NCBI RefSeq assembly: GCF_000390185.1
Contig: NZ_AQHR01000025.1
Coordinates: 1 to 64,000, forward strand
Source: Lunatimonas lonarensis
GTDB taxonomy: Bacteria > Bacteroidota > Bacteroidia > Cytophagales > Cyclobacteriaceae
Reading direction: 5' to 3'
DNA length: 64,000 nucleotides
Shown here: one piece after another, positions 54,300-62,788 of the stretch
Layout of the letters: the number at the start of each line of letters is the position of its first letter
How positions within the stretch are numbered: position 1 is the first letter of the stretch
Notes under the pieces: generated by a model
The model's database searches: none
Told to the model about the DNA's origin: nothing
The model's input: the letters and a program-made list of their open reading frames with translations, nothing else
Made by a program: the position numbers and the translations under genes

Positions 54300-55196
54300 T
54301 CATTTGGCGTAGGTTTCGAAATGCTTGGCAATCTCGGCCTGTATATGGTCGCCGCTGTGAACCAACACCCTATACTTCAGTTTGACGACTTCTCCTTTAG
54401 CCAATCGGGTCTCTTTGTCATTTTCGGGCCAATACATGGGGGTAGGAGAAAAGAAACCATAATCTCTTGTAAACCAAGGTGATGGGAACCACGCATTGGA
54501 GGGATGCTGAAGAATTGCCATTCCTTCTATGCCGTTTCCACGCTTACCATAGAAATCCATCCAAGCAGAGGACTTGCCAAAGGTGTCCTTTTCTCCCTTT
54601 TCACCCTCTGCGTTGATCAAGGTCCCTCCGTTTGTAACGGCGAGATCCGGATCCATACGGCCACTGAACAGGGAGTGATTGGTCTTTTCGATGACCACAT
54701 CCTGAAGCATTTCCATTTCTACGTCAAAGTCGATTTGGAAGACAGAAGACGATGGATTGCTGATGGATATTTTTCTTACATCTTTGATGGGGGCGCTAGC
54801 ACCCGGTCTTGTCCAAATGTTCTCATTGTGAATGACCACCATCCCCTCAGAAACCTGCTCTATTTCCGCCCGAAGGGTAACGATCTGTCCGCGGTCCAAA
54901 CCCTCCTGCCAATAGTTGCCCCCGTTTACCTTGTCGCAGCCGAAAAACAGGGAACTGTGATGGGGATAGGTACCGTTTCGCTTGGAGGTTACCGACGCAC
55001 CGGAGGGCCCGTTTACGGGATAGAAAAACGGGTACTTTTCGTTTGTGGCAAAATGATAGCTGGTAAAAAACAGATTACCTATATACACATCTATGCGGTC
55101 TCCAATTTTTTCTGCCCGTACTTTTTGCTGGGCTTTCAGCGGAGCGAGTAGGGTTATCAAAACAAAAAGAGTAGAAAACAAGTAGTTCATGATCAT
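54300..55196 (-). CDS. DUF6807 (PmoA-family) exported protein
   Basis: This protein of about 298 residues has a signal peptide (MNYLFSTLFVLITLLAPLKA). It follows the DUF6807 pattern: FFYPVNGPSGASVTSK, YPHHSSLFFGCDKVNGG, WMDFYGKRG and the late WFTRDYGFFSPTPM. Databases often name this family 'PmoA', but it has nothing to do with methane monooxygenase here; no pmoB or pmoC is present. In Cytophagales it often lies near sugar oxidoreductases and secreted hydrolases. The start at 55196 (or 55190) was taken because the signal peptide starts there; the frame is open to 55220. Confidence 0.72.
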   Translation of the reverse strand: MIMNYLFSTLFVLITLLAPLKAQQKVRAEKIGDRIDVYIGNLFFTSYHFATNEKYPFFYPVNGPSGASVTSKRNGTYPHHSSLFFGCDKVNGGNYWQEGLDRGQIVTLRAEIEQVSEGMVVIHNENIWTRPGASAPIKDVRKISISNPSSSVFQIDFDVEMEMLQDVVIEKTNHSLFSGRMDPDLAVTNGGTLINAEGEKGEKDTFGKSSAWMDFYGKRGNGIEGMAILQHPSNAWFPSPWFTRDYGFFSPTPMYWPENDKETRLAKGEVVKLKYRVLVHSGDHIQAEIAKHFETYAK

Positions 55197-55220
55197 GTTG
55201 GGATTGATTGACATCGCCAA

Positions 55221-55761
55221 AAATAGAAATAAATAGGCGGCGAGGAAACCCGTTTAAAAAAAATTGCGGGTAGCTGCTGGTTCTCAAAAAAACGTGGTTG
55301 CTAAAAATGGGGATTATATCCCAAAAACAAGGTCAATTTCAAAACATCCCAGTCTATGTTTCAGCATCACCTTGCGATTGGAGTGGTTTTGATTTGAACC
55401 TATTTAATGAATTTTCGCAAAAATCACCCAAATATTGGTTTAAAAAAAGGGTATAAAAAAAGGAATCTGTGTTCAGATTCCTCTAGGCTGGGTTCATTAT
55501 AACTGACTAACAGCTATTATTATTTCGTTTATGTTGACTTTAATATCCGTTTTGAATTCTAAAATCGCTTAAACATACTAATAATATGGCACGATGCAAT
55601 ATTATCGGATAAAAATTTCATGAAGTTTATATTAAATATATTTCACCTAAATCATTCGGACAAATGGGGATTTTTGACACCTTTGTGAACTAATTTCTGA
55701 ATAATCCGATAGCTTTGTACTCGGGTGCGCACGGTTGGCACCGACACACTTAGGTTAGTTT
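55221..55761. other. 540-bp AT-rich intergenic region without a protein gene
   Basis: No convincing protein gene is present. The stretch holds a clear hairpin-plus-T-run (55455-55482, minus direction) and, about 150 bp upstream of it on the minus strand, a promoter-like pair: TTG (minus reading of 55661-55663) and TATATTTA (minus reading of 55633-55640) with 20 bp between them, close to the Bacteroidota -33/-7 consensus. Together they could delimit a small RNA. The rest of the segment is featureless AT-rich DNA. Confidence 0.5.
55455..55482 (-). terminator. Orphan rho-independent terminator on the minus strand
   Basis: A perfect 9-bp stem (AGGAATCTG at 55461-55469, CAGATTCCT at 55474-55482) with a 4-base loop is followed on the minus strand by seven T (A run 55455-55461) and more T. 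No minus-strand protein gene lies upstream, so it may end a small noncoding RNA. On the plus strand no T run follows, so it cannot serve the upstream DUF6807 gene or the downstream hydrolase gene. Confidence 0.7.
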
Positions 55762-57225
55762 ATGAATCCGATGTACCGTAAGACCTCCCTTTTCCTCGCT
55801 ATTTCCTGGCGTAATCTTTCCCGTAAAAACATTTGCCTTTTATTCGGTCTTTTCTTTGCGCTTAGCCCTTTGGCCTACTCCCAAGCTCCGTTGGTTGGTA
55901 GCTGGAAGGGCGATCTAGACCTGGGTTTTCAAAAACTTCCCCTTCTATTTCATTTTGAAGGTAATGCCGGAAACTGGAAGGGAAAGATGGACAGTCCCAG
56001 CCAGGGAGCAGAAGGAATTCCGCTAACCAAGGTGTTGTTTGACGGAATGATGCTCCTAGTGGAAATAGAACCGCTGCAGGCAACGTTTGAAGGTGTTTTG
56101 CAGGAAGGGGAGTTCAGAGGGCAGTTTAACCAAAACGGTTTTAAATTGCCGCTTACTCTGCTAAAGCAAACGGGGGTCGCTTCAGGTAGTGGAACAGTCA
56201 ACCGTCCGCAGGAACCCAAAGGTCCCTTCCCCTATGAAACGATGGAAGTAACCTTCGTCTCGGGCACCGAAAAGATCGCGCTGAAGGGAACGATCACAAA
56301 ACCCGCTGGCGAGGGCCCCTTCCCGGCTGTCGTCCTGGTAACAGGATCCGGGCCTCAAAACAGAAATGGGGAACTATTGGGCCACAAGCCTTTTTGGGTT
56401 ATCGCCGACTTCCTTACCCGTCAGGGAATCGTGGTTTTTCGTTACGATGAACGGGGTGTTGGCCAATCCGAGGGATCCTTTGATGGCACTACCTCGTGGC
56501 AGTTTGCCGAAGATGCCCGCGCTGCCATGGAACGACTTCCCTATTTTGAGTTTGTTGACCCAAACCAGATTGGCCTTATTGGACACAGCGAGGGAGGGCT
56601 TATTGCATGGATACTCGGAGCGGAACAGAAACAGCTACCCAATTTTGTGCTGGCACTGGCACCTCCGGTGGTGCCCATTGCCGAATTGATGGAACGGCAG
56701 ACGGAGGACGCCATCCGGGCAACCGGAGCACCGGAGACATTGGCGAAAAGCCAAGGAGCCTTTAATCGTAGCCTCTACCAGGCAATTGCAGAGGCTGACA
56801 ACCCCGCCTCGGCCAAGAATTCCCTGACGCAAGTGCTGGAAATCCACGGAACCCAGCAGGGACTAAGCGGATCCCAACTGGAAAAGCAGGTTACCGACCA
56901 ACTTTCCTCCTTCGAGCAGCTTTTAGACCCCTGGTTTTACCATTTCATCCGCACCGATCCCGGCACGCTGATCAGGCAACTCACATTACCGGTATGGGCA
57001 GCATTTGGGGAAAAAGACGTGCAGGTCAATGCCGCAGAAAACGGGGATGCCCTTAGAAAAATCCTGCCGGACAATGCCCGCCATGTTATAAAAAGCTACC
57101 CAGCTTTAAACCACCTTTTTCAGACCGCAAAAACGGGTGCCGTCTCCGAGTATGGAGAAATTGAAGAAACCTTTAACGTACAGGTAATTCAGGACATGGT
57201 CGATTGGATCAAGCAACTGCACTAG
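55762..57225 (+). CDS. Alpha/beta hydrolase (peptidase S9/esterase-like), exported
   Basis: This 487-residue protein has a long N-terminal leader with a hydrophobic segment (about 22-41, ending ..LAYSQ). A beta-rich domain of about 110 residues (LVGSWKGDLDLG..) precedes the alpha/beta-hydrolase core. The core shows the oxyanion-region VVLVTGSGPQNRNGE, the nucleophile elbow GLIGHSEGGLIAW and a late His in YPALNHLFQTA. The fold and layout fit the family of secreted serine hydrolases related to acyl-CoA thioesterase/dipeptidyl peptidase. It starts 3 bp ahead of a pseudouridine synthase gene and is probably co-transcribed with it. Confidence 0.8.
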   Translation: MNPMYRKTSLFLAISWRNLSRKNICLLFGLFFALSPLAYSQAPLVGSWKGDLDLGFQKLPLLFHFEGNAGNWKGKMDSPSQGAEGIPLTKVLFDGMMLLVEIEPLQATFEGVLQEGEFRGQFNQNGFKLPLTLLKQTGVASGSGTVNRPQEPKGPFPYETMEVTFVSGTEKIALKGTITKPAGEGPFPAVVLVTGSGPQNRNGELLGHKPFWVIADFLTRQGIVVFRYDERGVGQSEGSFDGTTSWQFAEDARAAMERLPYFEFVDPNQIGLIGHSEGGLIAWILGAEQKQLPNFVLALAPPVVPIAELMERQTEDAIRATGAPETLAKSQGAFNRSLYQAIAEADNPASAKNSLTQVLEIHGTQQGLSGSQLEKQVTDQLSSFEQLLDPWFYHFIRTDPGTLIRQLTLPVWAAFGEKDVQVNAAENGDALRKILPDNARHVIKSYPALNHLFQTAKTGAVSEYGEIEETFNVQVIQDMVDWIKQLH

Positions 57226-57228
57226 CGC

Positions 57229-57945
57229 ATGGCAACCCGCATCAATAAATTTCTCAGTGAAATCGGATTTTGCTCACGGCGGGAAGCCGATCGATTGATC
57301 GAGGAAGGGAAGGTGAAAATCAACGGCAAAATCCCTGAAGTTGGCACCAAAGTCCTCGAAGGAGATAAGGTGTCGGTAAACGGCAAAGTGGTTAACCCTC
57401 CAAAAGAGGAACATGTCTATCTTGCACTGAACAAACCCGTGGGCATCGTTTGCACTACGGACACCGCTAACGAAAAAAAAAATATCATCGATTTTGTCGG
57501 TCATCCCCGCAGAATTTTCCATATTGGCAGGCTCGATAAGCCTAGCGAGGGGTTGATATTGCTTACCAGCGACGGCGATATCGTCAATAAAATACTCCGG
57601 GCAGGCAACAACCACGAAAAGGAATACATTGTGACCGTAAACCGTCCGCTCGATCAACACTTTATTGATCGGATGGCATCAGGCATCCCCATTTTGGATA
57701 CGGTTACGGCTCCCTGCAAAGTAAAAAAGATGGGGCCAAAAACCTTCAACATCATTCTGACCCAGGGACTAAACCGACAGATCCGAAGAATGTGCGATTA
57801 CCTTGGGTACGAAGTGGTCAAGTTAAAACGGATACGCATTATGAATATCCGGTTGGATCTTCCGGTTGGAAAATGGCGGGATCTTACCCCCACGGAACTT
57901 GAAGAAATCCGTGAACTCGTTGCCGACTCCAAAAAAACCGTCTGA
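57229..57945 (+). CDS. rluF: 23S rRNA pseudouridine synthase, RluF-like
   Basis: This 238-residue protein has an N-terminal S4 RNA-binding domain (about 1-60, [20 protein letters not shown]) and the RsuA/RluB/E/F catalytic domain. [20 protein letters not shown] (about 99-118) holds the catalytic Asp in GRLDKPSEG, and [18 protein letters not shown] follows. RluF modifies U2604 of 23S rRNA in E. coli. The S4 domain and the sequence of the catalytic loop favour RluF over RluB or RluE. It sits 3 bp after the alpha/beta hydrolase gene. Confidence 0.82.
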   Translation: MATRINKFLSEIGFCSRREADRLIEEGKVKINGKIPEVGTKVLEGDKVSVNGKVVNPPKEEHVYLALNKPVGIVCTTDTANEKKNIIDFVGHPRRIFHIGRLDKPSEGLILLTSDGDIVNKILRAGNNHEKEYIVTVNRPLDQHFIDRMASGIPILDTVTAPCKVKKMGPKTFNIILTQGLNRQIRRMCDYLGYEVVKLKRIRIMNIRLDLPVGKWRDLTPTELEEIRELVADSKKTV

Positions 57946-58031
57946 ACAAAAACTACGGGGAAATACCAAGGCACCATAAAAAAAGATTAGGACAGTAGGA
58001 TATCATCATCCACCACTTTTAAAGACACATC

Positions 58032-58346
58032 ATGGAAAAACATCAACCTACTCCTCCCTATTACGCGGTGATTTTTACGAGCGTAAAACATCCTGACGAC
58101 GCTGGCTATTCAGAAATGGCACAGCTGATGGAAGAGATGGTTTCAAGTCAACCCGGGTATTTGGGACACGAATCGGCGCGTGATGGGATAGGCATTACCG
58201 TAAGCTACTGGGAAAGTCTGGAAGCTATTGCTGCATGGAGGCAACAAAGCCAGCACCGCATTGCGCAATCAATGGGAAAAACAAGCTGGTACGAGCGGTA
58301 TACGGTACGGATATGTCGGGTGGAAAAAGAATATCGGTTTCCCTGA
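58032..58346 (+). CDS. Antibiotic biosynthesis monooxygenase-like dimeric alpha-beta barrel protein
   Basis: This is a 104-residue cytoplasmic protein with the ferredoxin-like fold of the ABM superfamily: YAVIFTSVKHPDDAGYSEMA, followed by GYLGHESARDGIGITVSYW and SLEAIAAWRQQSQHRIAQ. Members act as small cofactor-free monooxygenases, haem-degrading enzymes or simply dimeric binding proteins. No substrate can be inferred. It precedes the Tat-exported Gfo/Idh/MocA gene by about 110 bp. Confidence 0.75.
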   Translation: MEKHQPTPPYYAVIFTSVKHPDDAGYSEMAQLMEEMVSSQPGYLGHESARDGIGITVSYWESLEAIAAWRQQSQHRIAQSMGKTSWYERYTVRICRVEKEYRFP

Positions 58347-58455
58347 TCGTACTTTTTCGGGAATAGCCCAAACCGCCAAGCAGGAAGTATTGAACTTTAA
58401 ACGATTTTTTTTATACATTGAGCCGGTAAATCAAAAATCAATTTACATACTTAAA

Positions 58456-59928
58456 ATGAACAAAGACAATTTACCCGAACAAGGAAACACACGCAGGACC
58501 TTTCTCAAGACATCTGCAACCGCTTTGGCCGGTTTCTACATTGTGCCCCGGCATGTTCTGGGCGGACCTGGATTCAAAGCCCCCAGTGATAAGCTTCGTA
58601 TTGCCGGTATAGGCGTTGGAGGCAAGGGCTATTCCGACATCAAATCTTTTTACGACAGCGGAAATGCGGAGATAATAGCCCTCTGCGATGTGGATGATGA
58701 AAGAGCCGCCAAAAGTATAGCGGATTACCCCAAGGCCAAGTACTACCGGGACTATAGGGAGATGCTTGACAAGGAACATACCCAGTTTGACGCCGTATCC
58801 GTTTCTACCGCAGACCACAATCACGCCGTCCAAGCTTTGGCAGCCATGCAGTTGGGCAAGCATGTATACGTCCAAAAACCCCTGACACACGACATCTACG
58901 AAGCCCGCATACTTACCCAAGCGGCAGAGAAATACAAAGTGGTCACCCAAATGGGCAATCAAGGTGCCTCTGGAGACGGCGTACGGAAAATGAGGGAATG
59001 GTATGCAGCCGGGTTGATCGGCGAGGCCAAAAGTGTATGGTGCTGGACAGACCGCCCTGTGTGGCCACAAGGTGTAGCTTGGCCCAAACCAAGCACCCGG
59101 AAAGCCCCAAAAAGCCTGGACTGGAACCTATGGCTGGGAACCGCCCCCTTAAAACCTTTTACTGAAAACATTCACCCCTTTAACTGGAGAGGCTGGTGGG
59201 ACTATGGAACAGGTGCTTTGGGAGACATGGCCTGTCATATTATGGAGCCTCCTTACCGCATATTGGATCTAGGTTACCCTATAGAAGCGGAATGTAGCGT
59301 CGGATCGGTGTATACCGGTGAGTTTACCCGCGGCTACTTTCCGGAAAGCTGCCCTCCTTCATCCCATATCACGCTCAAATTCCGACGGCCCAACGGATCC
59401 CTGCTTGACTTCCACTGGATGGATGGAGGTATAAAGCCCAGCCGACCCGATGAATTGGGTGCCAACGAACGCATGGGCGATGGCGGCAATGGGGTGATCA
59501 TAGAAGGAACCCGTGGAAAAATGATGTGCGACACCTATGGTATGAATCCACGTCTACTTCCCTTATCACTGAATGAAAGTATCTCCGTAGCTCCCACCCT
59601 GCCCCGCGTGCCGGGCGATGTAGGTGGTCACTACGCACAATGGGTCAATGCCTGTATAGCGGGACACGGATCCAAGGAGTTCCAAGAATTGAGTTCGCCA
59701 TTCTCCATAGCCGGTCCTCTTACCGAGACGGTGTTAATGGGCAACCTTGCCATTCGTAGCTACGACTACCGAGTAGCCAGAGAGGACGGCAGGGGCGGCT
59801 TCAACTATCCCGGAAGAGACATTAAGTTGCTTTGGGATGGTGACAATATGCGGGTTACCAACTTTGATCCGGCCAATGAATTCGTAAAGCGGGATTATCC
59901 GGCAGGATTCGAACTGCCAAAGATTTAA
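58456..59928 (+). CDS. Tat-exported Gfo/Idh/MocA family oxidoreductase
   Basis: This 490-residue protein has a twin-arginine leader (GNTRRTFLKTSATALAGF). A Rossmann fold carries IAGIGVGGKGYSDIK as the nucleotide-binding loop and VQKPLTHDIYEARI as the family Lys motif. The C-terminal domain has WDYGTGALGDMACHIMEPP and DFHWMDGGIKPSRP. Export with bound cofactor is characteristic of this branch. An upstream ATG in another context (58228) would overlap the ABM gene, so the ATG at 58456, directly ahead of the Tat leader, is chosen. Substrate unknown; glycosidic or keto-sugar oxidation is likely. Confidence 0.85.
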   Translation: MNKDNLPEQGNTRRTFLKTSATALAGFYIVPRHVLGGPGFKAPSDKLRIAGIGVGGKGYSDIKSFYDSGNAEIIALCDVDDERAAKSIADYPKAKYYRDYREMLDKEHTQFDAVSVSTADHNHAVQALAAMQLGKHVYVQKPLTHDIYEARILTQAAEKYKVVTQMGNQGASGDGVRKMREWYAAGLIGEAKSVWCWTDRPVWPQGVAWPKPSTRKAPKSLDWNLWLGTAPLKPFTENIHPFNWRGWWDYGTGALGDMACHIMEPPYRILDLGYPIEAECSVGSVYTGEFTRGYFPESCPPSSHITLKFRRPNGSLLDFHWMDGGIKPSRPDELGANERMGDGGNGVIIEGTRGKMMCDTYGMNPRLLPLSLNESISVAPTLPRVPGDVGGHYAQWVNACIAGHGSKEFQELSSPFSIAGPLTETVLMGNLAIRSYDYRVAREDGRGGFNYPGRDIKLLWDGDNMRVTNFDPANEFVKRDYPAGFELPKI

Positions 59929-59952
59929 CCAGCCGGCCATGTACCTTGCTAA

Positions 59953-59996
59953 GAAAAGCCTCCGGAAAGGAAACACCCTTCTACGGAGGTTTTTTC
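59953..59996. terminator. Bidirectional terminator between the Gfo/Idh/MocA and CHAT genes
   Basis: A stem built from CCTCCG (59959-59964) and CGGAGG (59984-59989), with an inner AAGG/CCTT helix, is followed by TTTTTT on the plus strand and by GCTTTTCTT on the minus strand. It lies between the two convergent genes and can end both transcripts. Confidence 0.7.
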
Positions 59997-62788
59997 TATC
60001 CCAGCTGTTTTTTCTTTCGATAACCAACCAGTAGATAGAAACCAAGGGCGAGCAAACCGGCCAACCAAAAACGATGCGTCGCACTCCATTGGCTTTCAAA
60101 TTCCAAGGGTTGGACGTTTCCCAAAACAATGCTACCCCCCCAAAAATAGGGCAGAGCATGCATGGGATCAGTTCCATGCAACATTGACAATTTGGCCTTC
60201 TGTAAAGCCACATCCAACGGTAGACCCGCTACCACGTTTTCGTAGAAGGTCTCCGTGAGGGTGTATGTCGCGCGGGAGTCTATTTCCCATAGGGTGGTAA
60301 CAATGGTGGGAATACCGGCCGCCGCAAAACCACGGGCAAGGCTGAATACCCCCTCTCCCGGGCGAATGTTACCTACCCCTGTGTTACAGGCGGAGAGAAT
60401 GATCAATTCGGTGGGGAGAGGATCCACCAGCATGAGATCGGACACACTCAACTTGTCGTCGTGAAAATAAAGGTTGCCTTCTTCCCCACCGATCCCAGCA
60501 TCTGCGTGGGTATACAGCACCACCATGGGATGATCGTAAATTTTGGTCAAAAACTGCTCTTTGGTCGCACTATCATGTAAAAAAAACTCACAGCCTGAGA
60601 GGAATTTTTGAAACTTCCCAAGAGAAAAATCCGCTCCTGCCAAGGCGGGCAACTCGAGATGCTCCTGATAGCTCACCGGCGCAAAACCCAGTAAGGTAGG
60701 CTTTACCGCTCGCTGGCTTCGAATGGAACGGATAAAAAAACCCGCTGAGTAGGTGTAACTGACCGCATGATCCAACAGTAGGTAGCTGCCGGCTCGTTGC
60801 GGATCCGAAACCAGTAGATCAAAAGGCACCAGTTGGTCATCCGGTGACACGATCAACCGTTGTTCCAATTGTCCCAATGGCTCTACCAGTTTACTGTAGA
60901 GCCGATAGCTCAGGGTCTGAAACCGATCAAAGCTTCGGTTAAGCTTCTCCTTATCAGATGCCAGTTCAAGAAAACCCTGTATATTTTCTTGATAGCTTTC
61001 CATGGGGACCTTTACCAGCTTCTCTTCTCCTGCGGATACCGCCAATATATAAATATAAGCCTGATCATTGTGCTCGGACACCCCGTTGAAATAGGCCAAA
61101 TAGCTTTGTCGGGCAGCGGCTACCACAGGGCGAAGCGAGGCCAGTTCCATCACATTTGAGCCATATTTGGCCTCAACATACAGCGGATGGGTCGATTCCA
61201 GTTCGGTGATGAAGGCCTTTTGCAAGTCGCGCACCCTAAATATCTCCCGGTATACGCTATCATATGCATGGGTGCCCTCCTCCTCCCGGGCTATTTTACT
61301 ACTCAGTAGCGCCAGCTCCACTTTCAGATGCCTCTCACGTTGATTTTCAGCCTCCGACAGGAATTTGCGGGCATCTGAATCATTCAATTTGTCCTGTAAC
61401 AAAACAGCCCGACTTTTCTCGAGAAAGAAAAAGGCGGATTCAACGTCATTGAGTTGAAAACAAACATCCAAGGCATAGGTAAACGTAGCTTTTGCCTGCT
61501 TTCTCCAATACAGCTTGGATTGGTCGTAGGCATGGCTCCAACGTACGCGATCCATGGCCGCCAACGCGGTCTTAAAGTGCCGCAAAGAAGTCCTGAGATC
61601 GGAAGAATCCAGTGACTGGGTGAATTTACCCGCATACGCTCTGCCCAAATTGGAAAAAAAATCCTCAGCGAGCAGGTCATTGGAATAAAGCACGTTTGAG
61701 TCGCTTGGGGGCCGGTGACTGTTTCGTTGCGTATCGGCTATTTTCAATCCCTCTATGGCTTCATTCAGGTTGGCAATGGCCGACAAAAAATCTCCATCTT
61801 TCATATAGAGCAACGCAATTTTATTCAATAGAATGGGCCTCAGATCCATCCTATGTACCCTATCAAGGATTCGCAGACCCTCCTGGTAGGTTTGGAACGA
61901 AGATAAAGGGTCTTTCAAAGACTCCATGAAAAGATCCCCTAGCTTGATCAGGTTTCTTACAGCCCCTTCGTACTCATTGCGACTCAGATACAGTTGAATG
62001 GCTTTTTCATAGTTCAACTGGGCCGCTTGGAAATTCTTTTCAGCTAGGTAGTAGTTCGCCTCTACGGATGTTATCAACGCAGCGAGCTCCGGATTTTTTC
62101 GCAATATTCGCTTGGCGTGCTGCAGGGATCTATGTGCTGCGTCCAACCGATCGCTCTTGCCGTGCTCCTCTTCCTGTGCCAATTTGGCCTGCGCTACCTG
62201 AATATAAAGCAGACCAAGGTATAGGTCTTCCTTTTGGGCAAGCAGAATACCTTTGTTTGCATTGTTTTGGCTTTCTTGGTAATCACCTGCATCGTAATGG
62301 TAGGCAGCCAGCTGTTCGTAAATGTGAACGCCTATGGATCGCTTTCTGTCAAATCGTTGGCTATTTCTGATACAGCTATCTGCAAAAACAAGAAAATCAG
62401 AACCCAACCCATGTTGCATATGAAAAAACGCCAAATTGAAATAACTATTTACGATCATGGACGGATCCGCAGCGGAGGGCCTGCGATGGCCCTCCAATGC
62501 TTCCTTAAATAACTCCAATGACCTATTGAACATTCCGCTCTGCCCGAAATAGGTAGCCAGTCGATGGCAAAGCTCACCATAGAACCCTCCGTCAACCCCT
62601 ATCTCCTCTACATACCGGAGACGAAATTGCTCCAACTCCTCAAATTTGCCAGTGCTGTGCTCGCTAGATAATAGCACTCTTAGCTCTCCCTCCCAGTCGG
62701 TGGTGACCTGCCAGGCCAGTACCATACCAACATGGCCCATCCAGCAAACCAAGCAGAAAACCACTCTACACATGGCATTTCTATCCAT
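59996..62788 (-). CDS. TPR-CHAT caspase-like protease, membrane-anchored
   Basis: This protein of about 930 residues has an N-terminal hydrophobic leader (CRVVFCLVCWMGHVGMVLA), a long helical region of tetratricopeptide-like repeats (about 30-430) and a coiled region. A C-terminal CHAT domain (about 580-880) carries the catalytic His in VVLYTHADAG (about 761) and the Cys in LIILSACNTGVG (about 801). A final hydrophobic segment (about 898-917) is followed by RKKKQ. CHAT domains are caspase-like cysteine proteases. The start at 62788 makes an 8-bp ATGGATAG overlap with the upstream subtilase, so the two are translationally coupled. Function is unknown; a regulated protease cascade is possible. 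Confidence 0.82.
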   Translation of the reverse strand: MDRNAMCRVVFCLVCWMGHVGMVLAWQVTTDWEGELRVLLSSEHSTGKFEELEQFRLRYVEEIGVDGGFYGELCHRLATYFGQSGMFNRSLELFKEALEGHRRPSAADPSMIVNSYFNLAFFHMQHGLGSDFLVFADSCIRNSQRFDRKRSIGVHIYEQLAAYHYDAGDYQESQNNANKGILLAQKEDLYLGLLYIQVAQAKLAQEEEHGKSDRLDAAHRSLQHAKRILRKNPELAALITSVEANYYLAEKNFQAAQLNYEKAIQLYLSRNEYEGAVRNLIKLGDLFMESLKDPLSSFQTYQEGLRILDRVHRMDLRPILLNKIALLYMKDGDFLSAIANLNEAIEGLKIADTQRNSHRPPSDSNVLYSNDLLAEDFFSNLGRAYAGKFTQSLDSSDLRTSLRHFKTALAAMDRVRWSHAYDQSKLYWRKQAKATFTYALDVCFQLNDVESAFFFLEKSRAVLLQDKLNDSDARKFLSEAENQRERHLKVELALLSSKIAREEEGTHAYDSVYREIFRVRDLQKAFITELESTHPLYVEAKYGSNVMELASLRPVVAAARQSYLAYFNGVSEHNDQAYIYILAVSAGEEKLVKVPMESYQENIQGFLELASDKEKLNRSFDRFQTLSYRLYSKLVEPLGQLEQRLIVSPDDQLVPFDLLVSDPQRAGSYLLLDHAVSYTYSAGFFIRSIRSQRAVKPTLLGFAPVSYQEHLELPALAGADFSLGKFQKFLSGCEFFLHDSATKEQFLTKIYDHPMVVLYTHADAGIGGEEGNLYFHDDKLSVSDLMLVDPLPTELIILSACNTGVGNIRPGEGVFSLARGFAAAGIPTIVTTLWEIDSRATYTLTETFYENVVAGLPLDVALQKAKLSMLHGTDPMHALPYFWGGSIVLGNVQPLEFESQWSATHRFWLAGLLALGFYLLVGYRKKKQLG

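Noticed and set aside
54300-55196. Methane monooxygenase subunit (from the family nickname PmoA)
   Set aside because: The protein has the DUF6807 pattern and a signal peptide, no membrane subunit features, and no pmoB/pmoC neighbours. The nickname is misleading.
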